NCBI GenBank assembly: GCA_964507325.1
Contig: CAZDQL010000165.1
Span: 1 to 7,679 of the forward strand
DNA length: 7,679 nucleotides
Origin: CAZDQL01 sp964507325
GTDB taxonomy: Bacteria; Planctomycetota; UBA1135; GCA-002686595
Direction of reading: 5' to 3'
Both the position numbers and the translations under genes were made by a program. The notes below the pieces were generated by a model that was given only the letters and a program-made list of their open reading frames with translations, ran no database searches and was not told the DNA's origin. The first letter of the stretch is position 1, and each line of letters begins with the position of its first letter. Of this stretch, positions 1 to 5,882 are shown in pieces.

Positions 1-91
1 CTTGCGCCAACCCCGGGTCTCCCCAGGCCACCAGGGCCACCAGGATCGCGAGCCGCGACGCGTGAACCAGGGTGCTTGCGACGGTACCCAT
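1..91 (-). CDS. Start of a second FG-GAP-type secreted protein (partial, cut by window edge)
   Basis: Reading leftward from the ATG at 91, thirty codons are visible before the sequence ends. They encode a typical signal peptide: a short N-terminal part with His and Arg, a hydrophobic core (LAILVALVAW) and an end reading GDPGLAQ. It aligns without gaps to the first 30 residues of the FG-GAP protein at 602-2320, which ends GDPGMAQ; 16 of 30 residues are identical. The ATG overlaps the TGA of the preceding 122-codon frame (TGATG), and GGAGAAGAG lies at 94-102 with good spacing. I infer that this is the first exon-like end of a paralogous FG-GAP propeller gene continuing beyond position 1. The repeat region itself cannot be seen, so the FG-GAP identity rests on synteny and the signal peptide only. 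Confidence 0.75.
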   Translation of the reverse strand, partial: MGTVASTLVHASRLAILVALVAWGDPGLAQ

Positions 92-459
92 CACTCTTCT
101 CCAAGGAGACGGATCCCGCTGTCGTAGTCGCTCACCAGGAGGTGTACGGGGCCATTCTGCGTACCCTCGTTCGCTCGCAGGTGCAGATGATCCGCCCAGG
201 CCGATGGCAATTGGATGCGACCCAGAAGTTCCAACCTGTTCTCCTCCGCCTCCTGGGGATTGAACCGCAGCATCACCACGCCGATCCGCCGCACCGTCAA
301 GTAGACGATCGCGGTCGAGCCTCCCCTGTAGTCGACCTCGAGGTCCATGAGCATCCCCGGCAGGTCATCGAAGAGAGCGGGAGTTGCGTCCGAGGTCCAG
401 TAGGCCACCAAGTACTGGGGGTCCATCGGCTTCTCCGCGTAATCGTCCCAGTAGAGCAC
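91..459 (-). pseudogene. Duplicated C-terminal remnant of the 1095-residue protein (122 codons, GTG start possible)
   Basis: The 122-codon frame aligns without gaps to residues 974-1095 of the large secreted protein at 2320-5607. About 104 of 122 residues are identical, and it shares the segment VHLLVSDYDSGIRL and the final GEE. DNA homology continues upstream to about 505, but one base is missing between 478 and 479 relative to the parent (parent gacgtacag, copy gacgacag), which breaks the parental frame. Nothing of residues 1-957 is present. It has no signal peptide, so a product starting at GTG 459 would stay in the cytoplasm; the upstream GAGG is too close to be a good ribosome binding site. 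I read it as a gene remnant. It may still be translated, because it leads directly into the next gene through a TGATG overlap. The alternative is a short functional protein. Confidence 0.75.
94..102 (-). promoter_or_regulatory. Ribosome binding site GGAGAAGAG for the gene starting at 91
   Basis: GGAGAAGAG lies 7 bases (from GGAG) before the ATG at 91. It doubles as the Gly-Glu-Glu codons that end the upstream frame. The same nine bases sit in the same place at 2323-2331 in the parental copy. This supports ATG 91 as the start and suggests translational coupling. Confidence 0.65.
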
Positions 460-513
460 GTCCTCGATCTGGTAGACGACAGCCTTCCGGCGACGTCCCC
501 GCAGAGCCGAAGG

Positions 514-595
514 GGTTCCGCCACCGCGTGCGCCCCCCCCACATCGACTGGGGGGCCTGCGGTGGCGTGGCGGAGGAGAACGCGGTTCCGCACCG
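514..595. repeat. Imperfect direct repeat GGTTCCGC(C)ACCG flanking the hairpin
   Basis: GGTTCCGCCACCG at 514-526 and GGTTCCGCACCG at 584-595 differ by one base and flank the hairpin at the duplication junction. The first copy overlaps the hairpin's left arm. It could be a short-homology trace of the rearrangement, or chance in GC-rich DNA. Confidence 0.35.
521..565 (-). terminator. GC-rich hairpin downstream of the FG-GAP gene (possible terminator or mRNA-stabilising element)
   Basis: CCACCGC at 521-527 pairs with GCGGTGG at 559-565. A C-tract at 533-540 pairs with GGGGGG at 550-555, leaving a loop of about nine bases (acatcgact) and a small internal mismatch. On the transcribed minus strand it lies about 37 bases past the FG-GAP stop codon. 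No U-tract follows, so it does not fit the classic intrinsic terminator. It could cause pausing, or protect the 3' end and tune expression of the duplicated downstream gene. Confidence 0.4.
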
Positions 596-601
596 GGAAG
601 C

Positions 602-2320
602 TCACGGAGTCAATGTGACCCGCATCGCGTCCGTCAGGTTGAAGCCGGTGGCGCCGGCGGGGTCGGTGAAGGCGACCTGGATCGTCCAGGTGGTGCCGGG
701 AGCCCAGGGTTTCAGGGGGTGGGAGGTCATGTCCACGGGGACGATCGCGGCACCGTCGGCGTCGAGGAGAAAGGTCGAGCCGATCCCCTGGATACCGAGG
801 GTGCCGCCTCCGACGCAGAGGTAGCCGTCGCCGAAGGGGAGCTGGGTCAGCTCCGGGCCGTAGAAGGCACGGGCCTGCTCGAAAGGGACGCCGCCCTCCA
901 CCACCAGGTGGAGCTGGTTCGCCGTCAGGCTGATCGGGCCCTCGAAGGAGAGCTGGGCGGCCTGGCCACTCGAGTTCGTAAGGGAGGTGCAGGCCCGCTC
1001 CGCGTCACCAGGGAAGCCACGGTAGACGGTCACGGCGCCGCCGTAGTCGTAGCCCCCCTCGTTCGAGTAGCGATCGCCATGCGCCCACTCGGAGAGGCCG
1101 TCTCCGTCGAGGTCTCCCACCAGCGCGCGGTGCCAACCGGGCCACACTCGCCAGAGCATGGTGCCGGTGCGGCCGGAGTACACCTCCACCGCCCCGGTGA
1201 CGCTGTACCCACCTGAACCAGTGTGGGAGTTGGCGCCGAGCTGGCCCGCAATCAGATCGCCGACCCCATCGCCGTTGACGTCCTTGCCGCCGTCGATGTC
1301 GAGGAAATCGCAGCCATCCGCCCACTGTGGCAGTCGCGGGCCCTCGATCCGGTGCAGTCGAGCGCCGTCGGCTCCCGAGAACACCTCGGTGAATCCCCGC
1401 TCGTCAGCAACGGAGCTGGTGCATTTCCCGTAGTACGAGTTCGCCGACGCCACGAAGAAGTCGGGGATCCCGTCCCCGTCATGGTCCCCCGCCGCCGCCA
1501 CGCTGCGCCCGAAGTCCTCCCAGTATGGGGCATTGGGATCCGCCGCCACCCGGAACAGCACCTGACCCGTCTTGCCCGAGATCAGCTCGGCGTAGGCAAT
1601 GTACGGTGGATATCCCGGCCCGTCGAGCTGTCCCACGACGTAGTCGGGCGACCCGTCCAGGTCCACATCCCCGATCGATGCCAAGCCAGGGCGTCTCCCG
1701 AAGCGCCGGTGCACCCGGAAGAGCGCCGCGTCCGGTCCGCCGAAGATCACGATGTCGCCCTCCAGCTCCCAACCCGCCCCGAACTCCGCGTTCCCGTCCT
1801 GGTCGAGATCGCCGAGCGGCGCGACCAGCCAACCGAACTCGCGCCACTGGCCCACGTAGGCCGGCGAGTCGATCTTCCGGATCAACGCCCCCGTCTGGCC
1901 ACTCCAGACCCACACATCCCCGTCGAAGGTCCCGGGACCGTCGTCCGGGACCCCCGTGGCGTAGTCCGGCGTGCCGTCGCCGTCCACGTCCCCCACGCCG
2001 GCCACCCTGTAGCCGAAGCCGTAGTCATGAGGTCCAGGATGGACGCGCATCCAGGCGCCATCCTGGCCCGAGACCACCACAACGAGGCCACCATGGATTC
2101 CGCTACCGGGAATCGCCCCGGACCAGGCCCCCAAGACCAGGTCCGTCACTCCGTCCTGGTCGACGTCCCCGATCTCATCCACCTCGCTTAGGTAGCCAGG
2201 ACTCCTCCCAAGGACCTTGAAGTACTGCTCCTGGGCCATTCCCGGGTCTCCCCCGGTCACCAACACCAGCAGGATCCCGAGCCGCGTTGCTCCTGTCATC
2301 GTGTCCTTGCCGAGGCCCAT
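602..2320 (-). CDS. Secreted FG-GAP (integrin-alpha-like) seven-repeat beta-propeller protein
   Basis: This 572-residue protein is probably an exported calcium-binding propeller. It has a signal peptide at about residues 1-30, with hydrophobic core LGILLVLV and end GMAQ. Seven repeats carry DxDxDGxxD-type calcium loops starting at residues 52, 111, 171, 218, 279, 347 and 403; the third and seventh end in Glu and the sixth has Asn at the third position. Seven repeats suit a closed seven-bladed propeller. From about residue 440 there is a separate domain of about 130 residues with Cys444 and Cys502, the PFGDGYLCVGGG segment and the end NLTDAMRVTLTP. I associate that domain with Planctomycetota secreted proteins. 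The start at 2320 is favoured by GGAGAAGAG at 2323-2331 and by overlap with the previous stop (TAATG); Met8 (2299) is a weaker alternative. FG-GAP propellers often bind ligands or carbohydrates at the cell surface, but no substrate can be named. Confidence 0.9.
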   Translation of the reverse strand: MGLGKDTMTGATRLGILLVLVTGGDPGMAQEQYFKVLGRSPGYLSEVDEIGDVDQDGVTDLVLGAWSGAIPGSGIHGGLVVVVSGQDGAWMRVHPGPHDYGFGYRVAGVGDVDGDGTPDYATGVPDDGPGTFDGDVWVWSGQTGALIRKIDSPAYVGQWREFGWLVAPLGDLDQDGNAEFGAGWELEGDIVIFGGPDAALFRVHRRFGRRPGLASIGDVDLDGSPDYVVGQLDGPGYPPYIAYAELISGKTGQVLFRVAADPNAPYWEDFGRSVAAAGDHDGDGIPDFFVASANSYYGKCTSSVADERGFTEVFSGADGARLHRIEGPRLPQWADGCDFLDIDGGKDVNGDGVGDLIAGQLGANSHTGSGGYSVTGAVEVYSGRTGTMLWRVWPGWHRALVGDLDGDGLSEWAHGDRYSNEGGYDYGGAVTVYRGFPGDAERACTSLTNSSGQAAQLSFEGPISLTANQLHLVVEGGVPFEQARAFYGPELTQLPFGDGYLCVGGGTLGIQGIGSTFLLDADGAAIVPVDMTSHPLKPWAPGTTWTIQVAFTDPAGATGFNLTDAMRVTLTP

Positions 2321-2735
2321 TACTCTTCTCCGAAGAGGCGGATCCCGCTGTCGTAGTCGCTAACCAGGAGGTGCACAGGGCCATTCTCCGTGCCCTCGTT
2401 CGCCCGCAGGTGCATGTGGTCCGCCCAGGCCGAGGGCAGTTGGATGCGACCCAAGAGCTGCAATTCGCTCCCCGGTGTCCCTTCGGGGTTGAAGCGCAGC
2501 ATCACCACCCCGATCCGCCGCACCGTCAAGTAGACAATCGCGGTCGAGCCCCCCCGGTAGTCGACCTCGATGTCCATGAGCATCCCCGGCAGGTCGTCGA
2601 AGAGAGCGGGAGTCGCGTCGGAGGTCCAGGAGGCCACCAGGTACTGGGGGTCCACCGGCGCCTCCGGGTCATCGTCCCAGTAGAGCACGTTCTCGATCTG
2701 GTAGACGTACAGCCTTCCGGCGAGGTCCCCGCAGA
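2230..2735. repeat. Tandem duplication, copy 1 (parental; pairs with 1-505)
   Basis: This is the counterpart of 1-505. It spans codons ~958-1095 of the large secreted protein, the TAATG overlap and the signal-peptide codons of the FG-GAP protein. It is taken as the parental copy because both genes are intact here. Confidence 0.9.
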
Positions 2736-5607
2736 AGAGGTACACCCGGTCGGGGTTGGGCATGTGGATGCTCTCCAGCGGCCAGATGTTGCCTACCGGA
2801 TCGAAGCTGTGCGGGCCGTGGGAACCGATGATCTTGCGCAGGGGGGAGTTGTCTGTAACTCCTGAGAGCGTCGTGACTTCCGGCCAGAAGCGCGTTCCCT
2901 CGTCCACCATGCGCCAGAACTGCACCAGGCCGTGACCGAAGTAGGTCTCCCAGATCGAACCAGCCGTTGGGAGCCAGTCCTCGTTTCCGTAGTCGTGGTC
3001 TGGGTTGTTTTCGTCGTAGATGTCCCAATCGGGGTCCGCGTTGATCGTCCCGCAGGGCACCGCCAGCACCCAGGCCCCCATCTGGTCCGTGGCGGGGTCC
3101 TTCACCTCGATCAACCTGGGAAGCCAGGTGAAGGTGTGGCCGATCATGTCCTGGTTCCCGTCCAGAACGTCACCAGTGTCGCGCTCCTCTCCCCGCCAGA
3201 AGTACTGCAGCGTGGTGTCGGATCCGCTCATGTTGTTGAACTCGGGGTGAGTCACCAGCTTGATCCTGTCGGCCGGGTTGGGAACGGCTTCGTCGAGACC
3301 CACATCCTCGCCGGATGTGACCAAATCCACGTAGGTGAGCACCTGTCCCCGATCCACAACCGTCAGTCCTTCCGGTGTCCGCTGGATCCCCGCGAAGAGG
3401 TGTCGGTGGTCGATCAACTGCGTCGCCAGGAACGCGTCGAACTCCTGGCTCATGTACGCCCCCATGTAGTAGGGCCGCCCCGCGTTGGTGAAGCGATCTT
3501 CGGTCCCGGTGAAGTACCAGTGAGCGTTCAGACTGATGAGGTCGTAGTCCCCCGAAGCCGGCATTGCGAGGCGCGCCAGGTACCAGCGTGCGGGCACCCT
3601 CCACGGGTTGCCAGCGCCCGTCGGCGGCGTCGGCGTCTTCCCCTCCGCCCAGAGGTAGCGGTACTCGACGGGGGGATTGCCGCCAGCCCCCCATGCCCAC
3701 TGCGACTCCGCCTCCCAGATGTGCCCGGTCATCCGCTCGGGTTCTCCAGTGAGGCGGGGATGCACCAGGAAGGACCAGGTCTGTGTCGACGGCTCGTACT
3801 CCGTCGACAGGAATCCCGACGAACCCAGGTAGCCGTCGTTCACCCCCGTGATCACCAGGTTCGGCTCACCCTCCAGAGTCCCGATGCTGAAGGCAGTCTT
3901 GCCCAGGACGTCCTCCGACGTGCGCCGCAGGACCGTCGGTGTCGCCGGCGGCGGCTCGTTCGTCGGCACTAGGCCCATGCCCACACCGCCTCTCCTCAAG
4001 ATCGGGCTGGTCACCACTGTTATAGTACCCGCGGTGAAGACCTTGAGCTGGTACGTGGGATCGTCCGCGAGCTCCTGCAGCTCGGGTACCAGCACCTCCT
4101 GCCCCCCTATCGGATAGAAGCTCATCGGCTCGTACGTGTACTCCCTTCCGTCGTACCCCAGCTCGTAGAGCCACGTCCCCATCGCCGCTGGGAGCTCCGC
4201 GTCGCCTCCCCCCCAGCGCAGAAGACCGTCGTAGGGCACGTTCTCATACACTGCCACCAGGTACTCGTCCAGAATCGGCTTCCTGCCCGTCGACACCACG
4301 AGGTAGTGCTTTCCACCGGCCTCGACCACCCGCGCGCAGTGGGCGAAGCCGTACTCGTCACGACCGGGCTTCTGGAGGGTCCAGCCCAGGTTCTTGAACT
4401 CGCTCTCCGGAGCGATTGCCGGCTGCTCGTGGAAACGAGTCTCGGGATCGTAGAGCTCCCTCACTCCGGCGTGGTGCAGGATTGGCATCGACGGCGAGAA
4501 GGACTGGTTCTTCAAGTCAAAGACCATCCAGAAGAGGTGGTCAACCGATACGAATAGGTGGTGCGTGTCCTGCCCGTCGATCTGACCCCTGAAGACCTCC
4601 ACGTTCGTGACGAAGGGCAGCTCTTCGCGATCCACGTGGATCGTTTCGTGGTACGCCTTCGCGTCCTCCATCACCAGGTTGACGTAGGTGTCGTGGGGGT
4701 GGTTCGAGCTCGCAGTGTCGTCCGCATACGGAGAGCCCGTGCCGAACACCGGGCCCGGGGAGACCAGCGCGATCATCGTGCCCGTCGGCCCCGCTCCCAT
4801 TGTCAGATTGACCTTCGCCAAGCCATGGTGGCCCAGGGCCACGTAGACGTCCGCTTCGTCGGCACTGACCTGGTCCACCGCCATTGCCATCGCCACGCAG
4901 CCGCCGTAGCTATCGTAGGTGAAGAGGTTCGGAGCGTGGGGGTTCTCCCAGAGCTTCACGGCCTTGTCCGCTGCGATCTCGTGGGTCGTCTCCTCGGGGT
5001 AATCCGCCTGGGCGATGCTTCGAATCCGGGTCAGCTCGTACGCTCGCATCCAGGATTTGCCCTTGGCCGAGAAGAGCGCGAGCAGGTACTGCGTGCCGCC
5101 GACCGTCGCGATCTTCACATCGCTGCACCAGCGCCGGCTGTTCTGCGTCGTCGGGATCAGGTTCCCCGAGTCGTCCACCCGCCAGGAGCGGTTGTTCTCC
5201 GAGTCGGTGGAGTCCAGTCGAGCGACCCACAGCCCGTCCCGGCCCGCGGCCACGTAGAGCAGGTCGTTGGCGCCGCCGACGGGAGGATCTGCCGCCAGGG
5301 GATCCAGGATCATCCGCGCCGGCAGGTACCCGTGCTCGCTGAGCTGCACCTTCAGGTGCCCGTAGTTCTCCGTGAAACCGTCCTCGATGTAGTTCGAGCC
5401 ATCATATGTGTCCACGAAGGTCAGCGCTCCACCCTCGGCGACGAGCAGCCACCTGCCGCTGGGGGTGACCGTGGCCGTGCGAGGGCGACCGTGGGCGTAG
5501 GCGGCGAGCTGGTGGTTGAGGGGCTCGGGCTCGGTTTGAGATAGCCCGGGCTCTGAGGTGAGGCTCAGGGAAAAGATGAGAAGAGACGAGATGAGATGAG
5601 CGCGCAT
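2320..5607 (-). CDS. Large secreted beta-propeller-like protein of unknown function (1095 aa)
   Basis: I do not recognise a named family. The N-terminus is a clear signal peptide: MRAH, then hydrophobic ISSLLIFSLSLTS, then a likely cleavage region near GLSQ (residue 24), so the protein is exported. The body has many short hydrophobic beta-strand segments followed by turns, as in propellers: RWLLVAEGG (~52), DLLYVAAGRDGLWVARLD (~115), DVYVALGHHGLAKVNL (~253), HHLFVSVDHLFWMVFDL (~349), KHYLVVSTG (~433), VYLFCGDLAGRLYVYQI (~955), AIVYLTVRRIGVVMLRF (~1023) and VHLLVSDYDSGIRLF (~1078). It is rich in Trp, Tyr and His, with a negatively charged stretch near 858-878. The start at 5607 is chosen for its strong GGAGGAGGT site (5611-5619) and the signal peptide; the frame runs open to 5676, but that extension would bury the signal peptide behind 23 residues. 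It overlaps the FG-GAP gene start and was partly duplicated downstream. A LVIVD- or YVTN-like repeat protein is possible. Confidence 0.85.
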   Translation of the reverse strand: MRAHLISSLLIFSLSLTSEPGLSQTEPEPLNHQLAAYAHGRPRTATVTPSGRWLLVAEGGALTFVDTYDGSNYIEDGFTENYGHLKVQLSEHGYLPARMILDPLAADPPVGGANDLLYVAAGRDGLWVARLDSTDSENNRSWRVDDSGNLIPTTQNSRRWCSDVKIATVGGTQYLLALFSAKGKSWMRAYELTRIRSIAQADYPEETTHEIAADKAVKLWENPHAPNLFTYDSYGGCVAMAMAVDQVSADEADVYVALGHHGLAKVNLTMGAGPTGTMIALVSPGPVFGTGSPYADDTASSNHPHDTYVNLVMEDAKAYHETIHVDREELPFVTNVEVFRGQIDGQDTHHLFVSVDHLFWMVFDLKNQSFSPSMPILHHAGVRELYDPETRFHEQPAIAPESEFKNLGWTLQKPGRDEYGFAHCARVVEAGGKHYLVVSTGRKPILDEYLVAVYENVPYDGLLRWGGGDAELPAAMGTWLYELGYDGREYTYEPMSFYPIGGQEVLVPELQELADDPTYQLKVFTAGTITVVTSPILRRGGVGMGLVPTNEPPPATPTVLRRTSEDVLGKTAFSIGTLEGEPNLVITGVNDGYLGSSGFLSTEYEPSTQTWSFLVHPRLTGEPERMTGHIWEAESQWAWGAGGNPPVEYRYLWAEGKTPTPPTGAGNPWRVPARWYLARLAMPASGDYDLISLNAHWYFTGTEDRFTNAGRPYYMGAYMSQEFDAFLATQLIDHRHLFAGIQRTPEGLTVVDRGQVLTYVDLVTSGEDVGLDEAVPNPADRIKLVTHPEFNNMSGSDTTLQYFWRGEERDTGDVLDGNQDMIGHTFTWLPRLIEVKDPATDQMGAWVLAVPCGTINADPDWDIYDENNPDHDYGNEDWLPTAGSIWETYFGHGLVQFWRMVDEGTRFWPEVTTLSGVTDNSPLRKIIGSHGPHSFDPVGNIWPLESIHMPNPDRVYLFCGDLAGRLYVYQIENVLYWDDDPEAPVDPQYLVASWTSDATPALFDDLPGMLMDIEVDYRGGSTAIVYLTVRRIGVVMLRFNPEGTPGSELQLLGRIQLPSAWADHMHLRANEGTENGPVHLLVSDYDSGIRLFGEE
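2323..2331 (-). promoter_or_regulatory. Ribosome binding site GGAGAAGAG for the FG-GAP gene, inside the upstream gene
   Basis: GGAGAAGAG encodes the last three residues (GEE) of the large protein and lies 7 bases before ATG 2320. The stop TAA (2320-2322) shares one base with the ATG. The identical arrangement in the duplicate (94-102) supports both the start choice and translational coupling. Confidence 0.7.
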
Positions 5608-5610
5608 GGG

Positions 5611-5619
5611 ACCTCCTCC
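5611..5619 (-). promoter_or_regulatory. Strong Shine-Dalgarno GGAGGAGGT deciding the start at 5607
   Basis: GGAGGAGGT sits 3 bases before the ATG at 5607, giving 4 bases from AGGAGG or 7 from the first GGAGG. It is much stronger than anything before the in-frame upstream start at 5676, and it places the signal peptide at the very N-terminus. Confidence 0.75.
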
Positions 5620-5656
5620 ATGGTTTGAGTCGCGGCGCCGACCAGGTCCTACCCTG

Positions 5657-5684
5657 AAACTAGCACGGCTCCACAACCCGTCAA
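5657..5684 (-). promoter_or_regulatory. Candidate sigma-70-type promoter for the secreted-protein operon
   Basis: On the minus strand TTGACG (5684-5679) matches the -35 consensus at five of six bases. After a 16-base spacer comes TAGTTT (5662-5657) preceded by TGC, an extended -10 pattern. Transcription would start near 5650 and leave a leader of about 43 bases before ATG 5607. The -10 matches only three of six consensus bases, and promoter consensus in this lineage is uncertain. Confidence 0.45.
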
Positions 5685-5707
5685 GGAGACCCCCGCTACG
5701 GGACCCT

Positions 5708-5723
5708 GGGGCACCGATGCCCC
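5708..5723 (-). terminator. Perfect 6-bp hairpin, weak terminator candidate after the HEAT-like gene
   Basis: GGGGCA, a four-base loop and TGCCCC form a perfect stem about 160 bases past the stop of the HEAT-like gene and just before the candidate promoter. No U-tract follows on the minus strand, so its role as a terminator is uncertain. Confidence 0.25.
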
Positions 5724-5807
5724 GCCTGGCGCGCCCTCGGCGGCCCCTCCGATCTCCCAGCCGGAGCCTGCAGGTCCAACAACCGGCGTTGGCGCACGGT
5801 TCGAGGC

Positions 5808-5837
5808 CCTGACACGTCCTGGTGCGTCGCAGTCAGG
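5808..5837 (-). terminator. Imperfect hairpin 46 bases past the HEAT-like gene stop
   Basis: CCTGAC (5808-5813) pairs with GTCAGG (5832-5837). An inner ACG/CGT pairing is possible, with a small bulge. It is nearer the stop codon than the hairpin at 5708, but also lacks a U-tract. Confidence 0.25.
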
Positions 5838-5882
5838 CTGCAATCTCAACCCAACCCCAGTGTCCACCGAAACGGGGGAGGG

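Larger units (their letters stand above)
1..505. repeat. Tandem duplication, copy 2 (pairs with 2230-2735)
   Basis: Every position from 1 to 478 aligns with position + 2229 without gaps. After a one-base deletion, 479-505 aligns with position + 2230. Across 91-459 I counted about 48 differences in 369 bases by hand. Homology stops abruptly at about 505, at gcaga; the copy then reads gccgaagg and the parent agaggtac. The copy covers the signal-peptide start of an FG-GAP gene and the end of the large-gene frame. Its right edge sits just downstream of the complete FG-GAP gene, as expected for a head-to-tail duplication of a unit of about 2.2 kb. Confidence 0.9.
506..601. other. Duplication junction / short intergenic region
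   Basis: This stretch of about 96 bases lies between the stop of the FG-GAP gene (602-604) and the point where the duplicated large-gene end begins (505). It shows no homology to the parental gene at this point. The minus-strand frame of the 122-codon remnant stays open through it up to a TGA at 610-612, but I see no protein-like character. It holds a GC-rich hairpin (521-565) and an imperfect direct repeat (514-526 and 584-595). Confidence 0.6.
5608..5882. other. Intergenic region between the HEAT-like gene and the secreted-protein operon
   Basis: This 275-base region holds the candidate promoter at 5657-5684 and the ribosome binding site at 5611-5619. Small inverted repeats occur at 5708-5723 (GGGGCA/TGCCCC), 5776-5792 (CCAAC/GTTGG) and 5808-5837 (CCTGAC/GTCAGG). 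None has a U-tract. I see no gene on either strand. Confidence 0.6.

Noticed and set aside
297..605. Minus-strand frame of 102 codons spanning the junction
   Set aside because: It is out of frame with the conserved remnant, and its translation is Arg/Ser/Thr-rich with no relation to the parental protein.
1223..2191. Long plus-strand reading frame opposite the FG-GAP gene (322 codons)
   Set aside because: It lies antisense to a gene with unmistakable repeats and a signal peptide. Its translation is rich in Arg, Pro and Val without domain character, as expected from GC-rich shadow frames.
2932..3972. Long plus-strand reading frame opposite the 1095-residue gene (346 codons)
   Set aside because: It is an antisense shadow with low-complexity composition (RRRRRLPLRP-type runs) and no signal peptide, whereas the minus strand has a signal peptide and a strong ribosome binding site.
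4558..5544. Plus-strand reading frame of 328 codons
   Set aside because: It is another shadow of the large gene, dominated by Arg, Val, His and Gly, and it mirrors the minus-strand codons.
5608..5676. Longer start for the large secreted protein at 5676
   Set aside because: It would place 23 Arg/Gly-rich residues before the signal peptide and overlap the candidate -10 element, and it lacks the strong ribosome binding site found before 5607.
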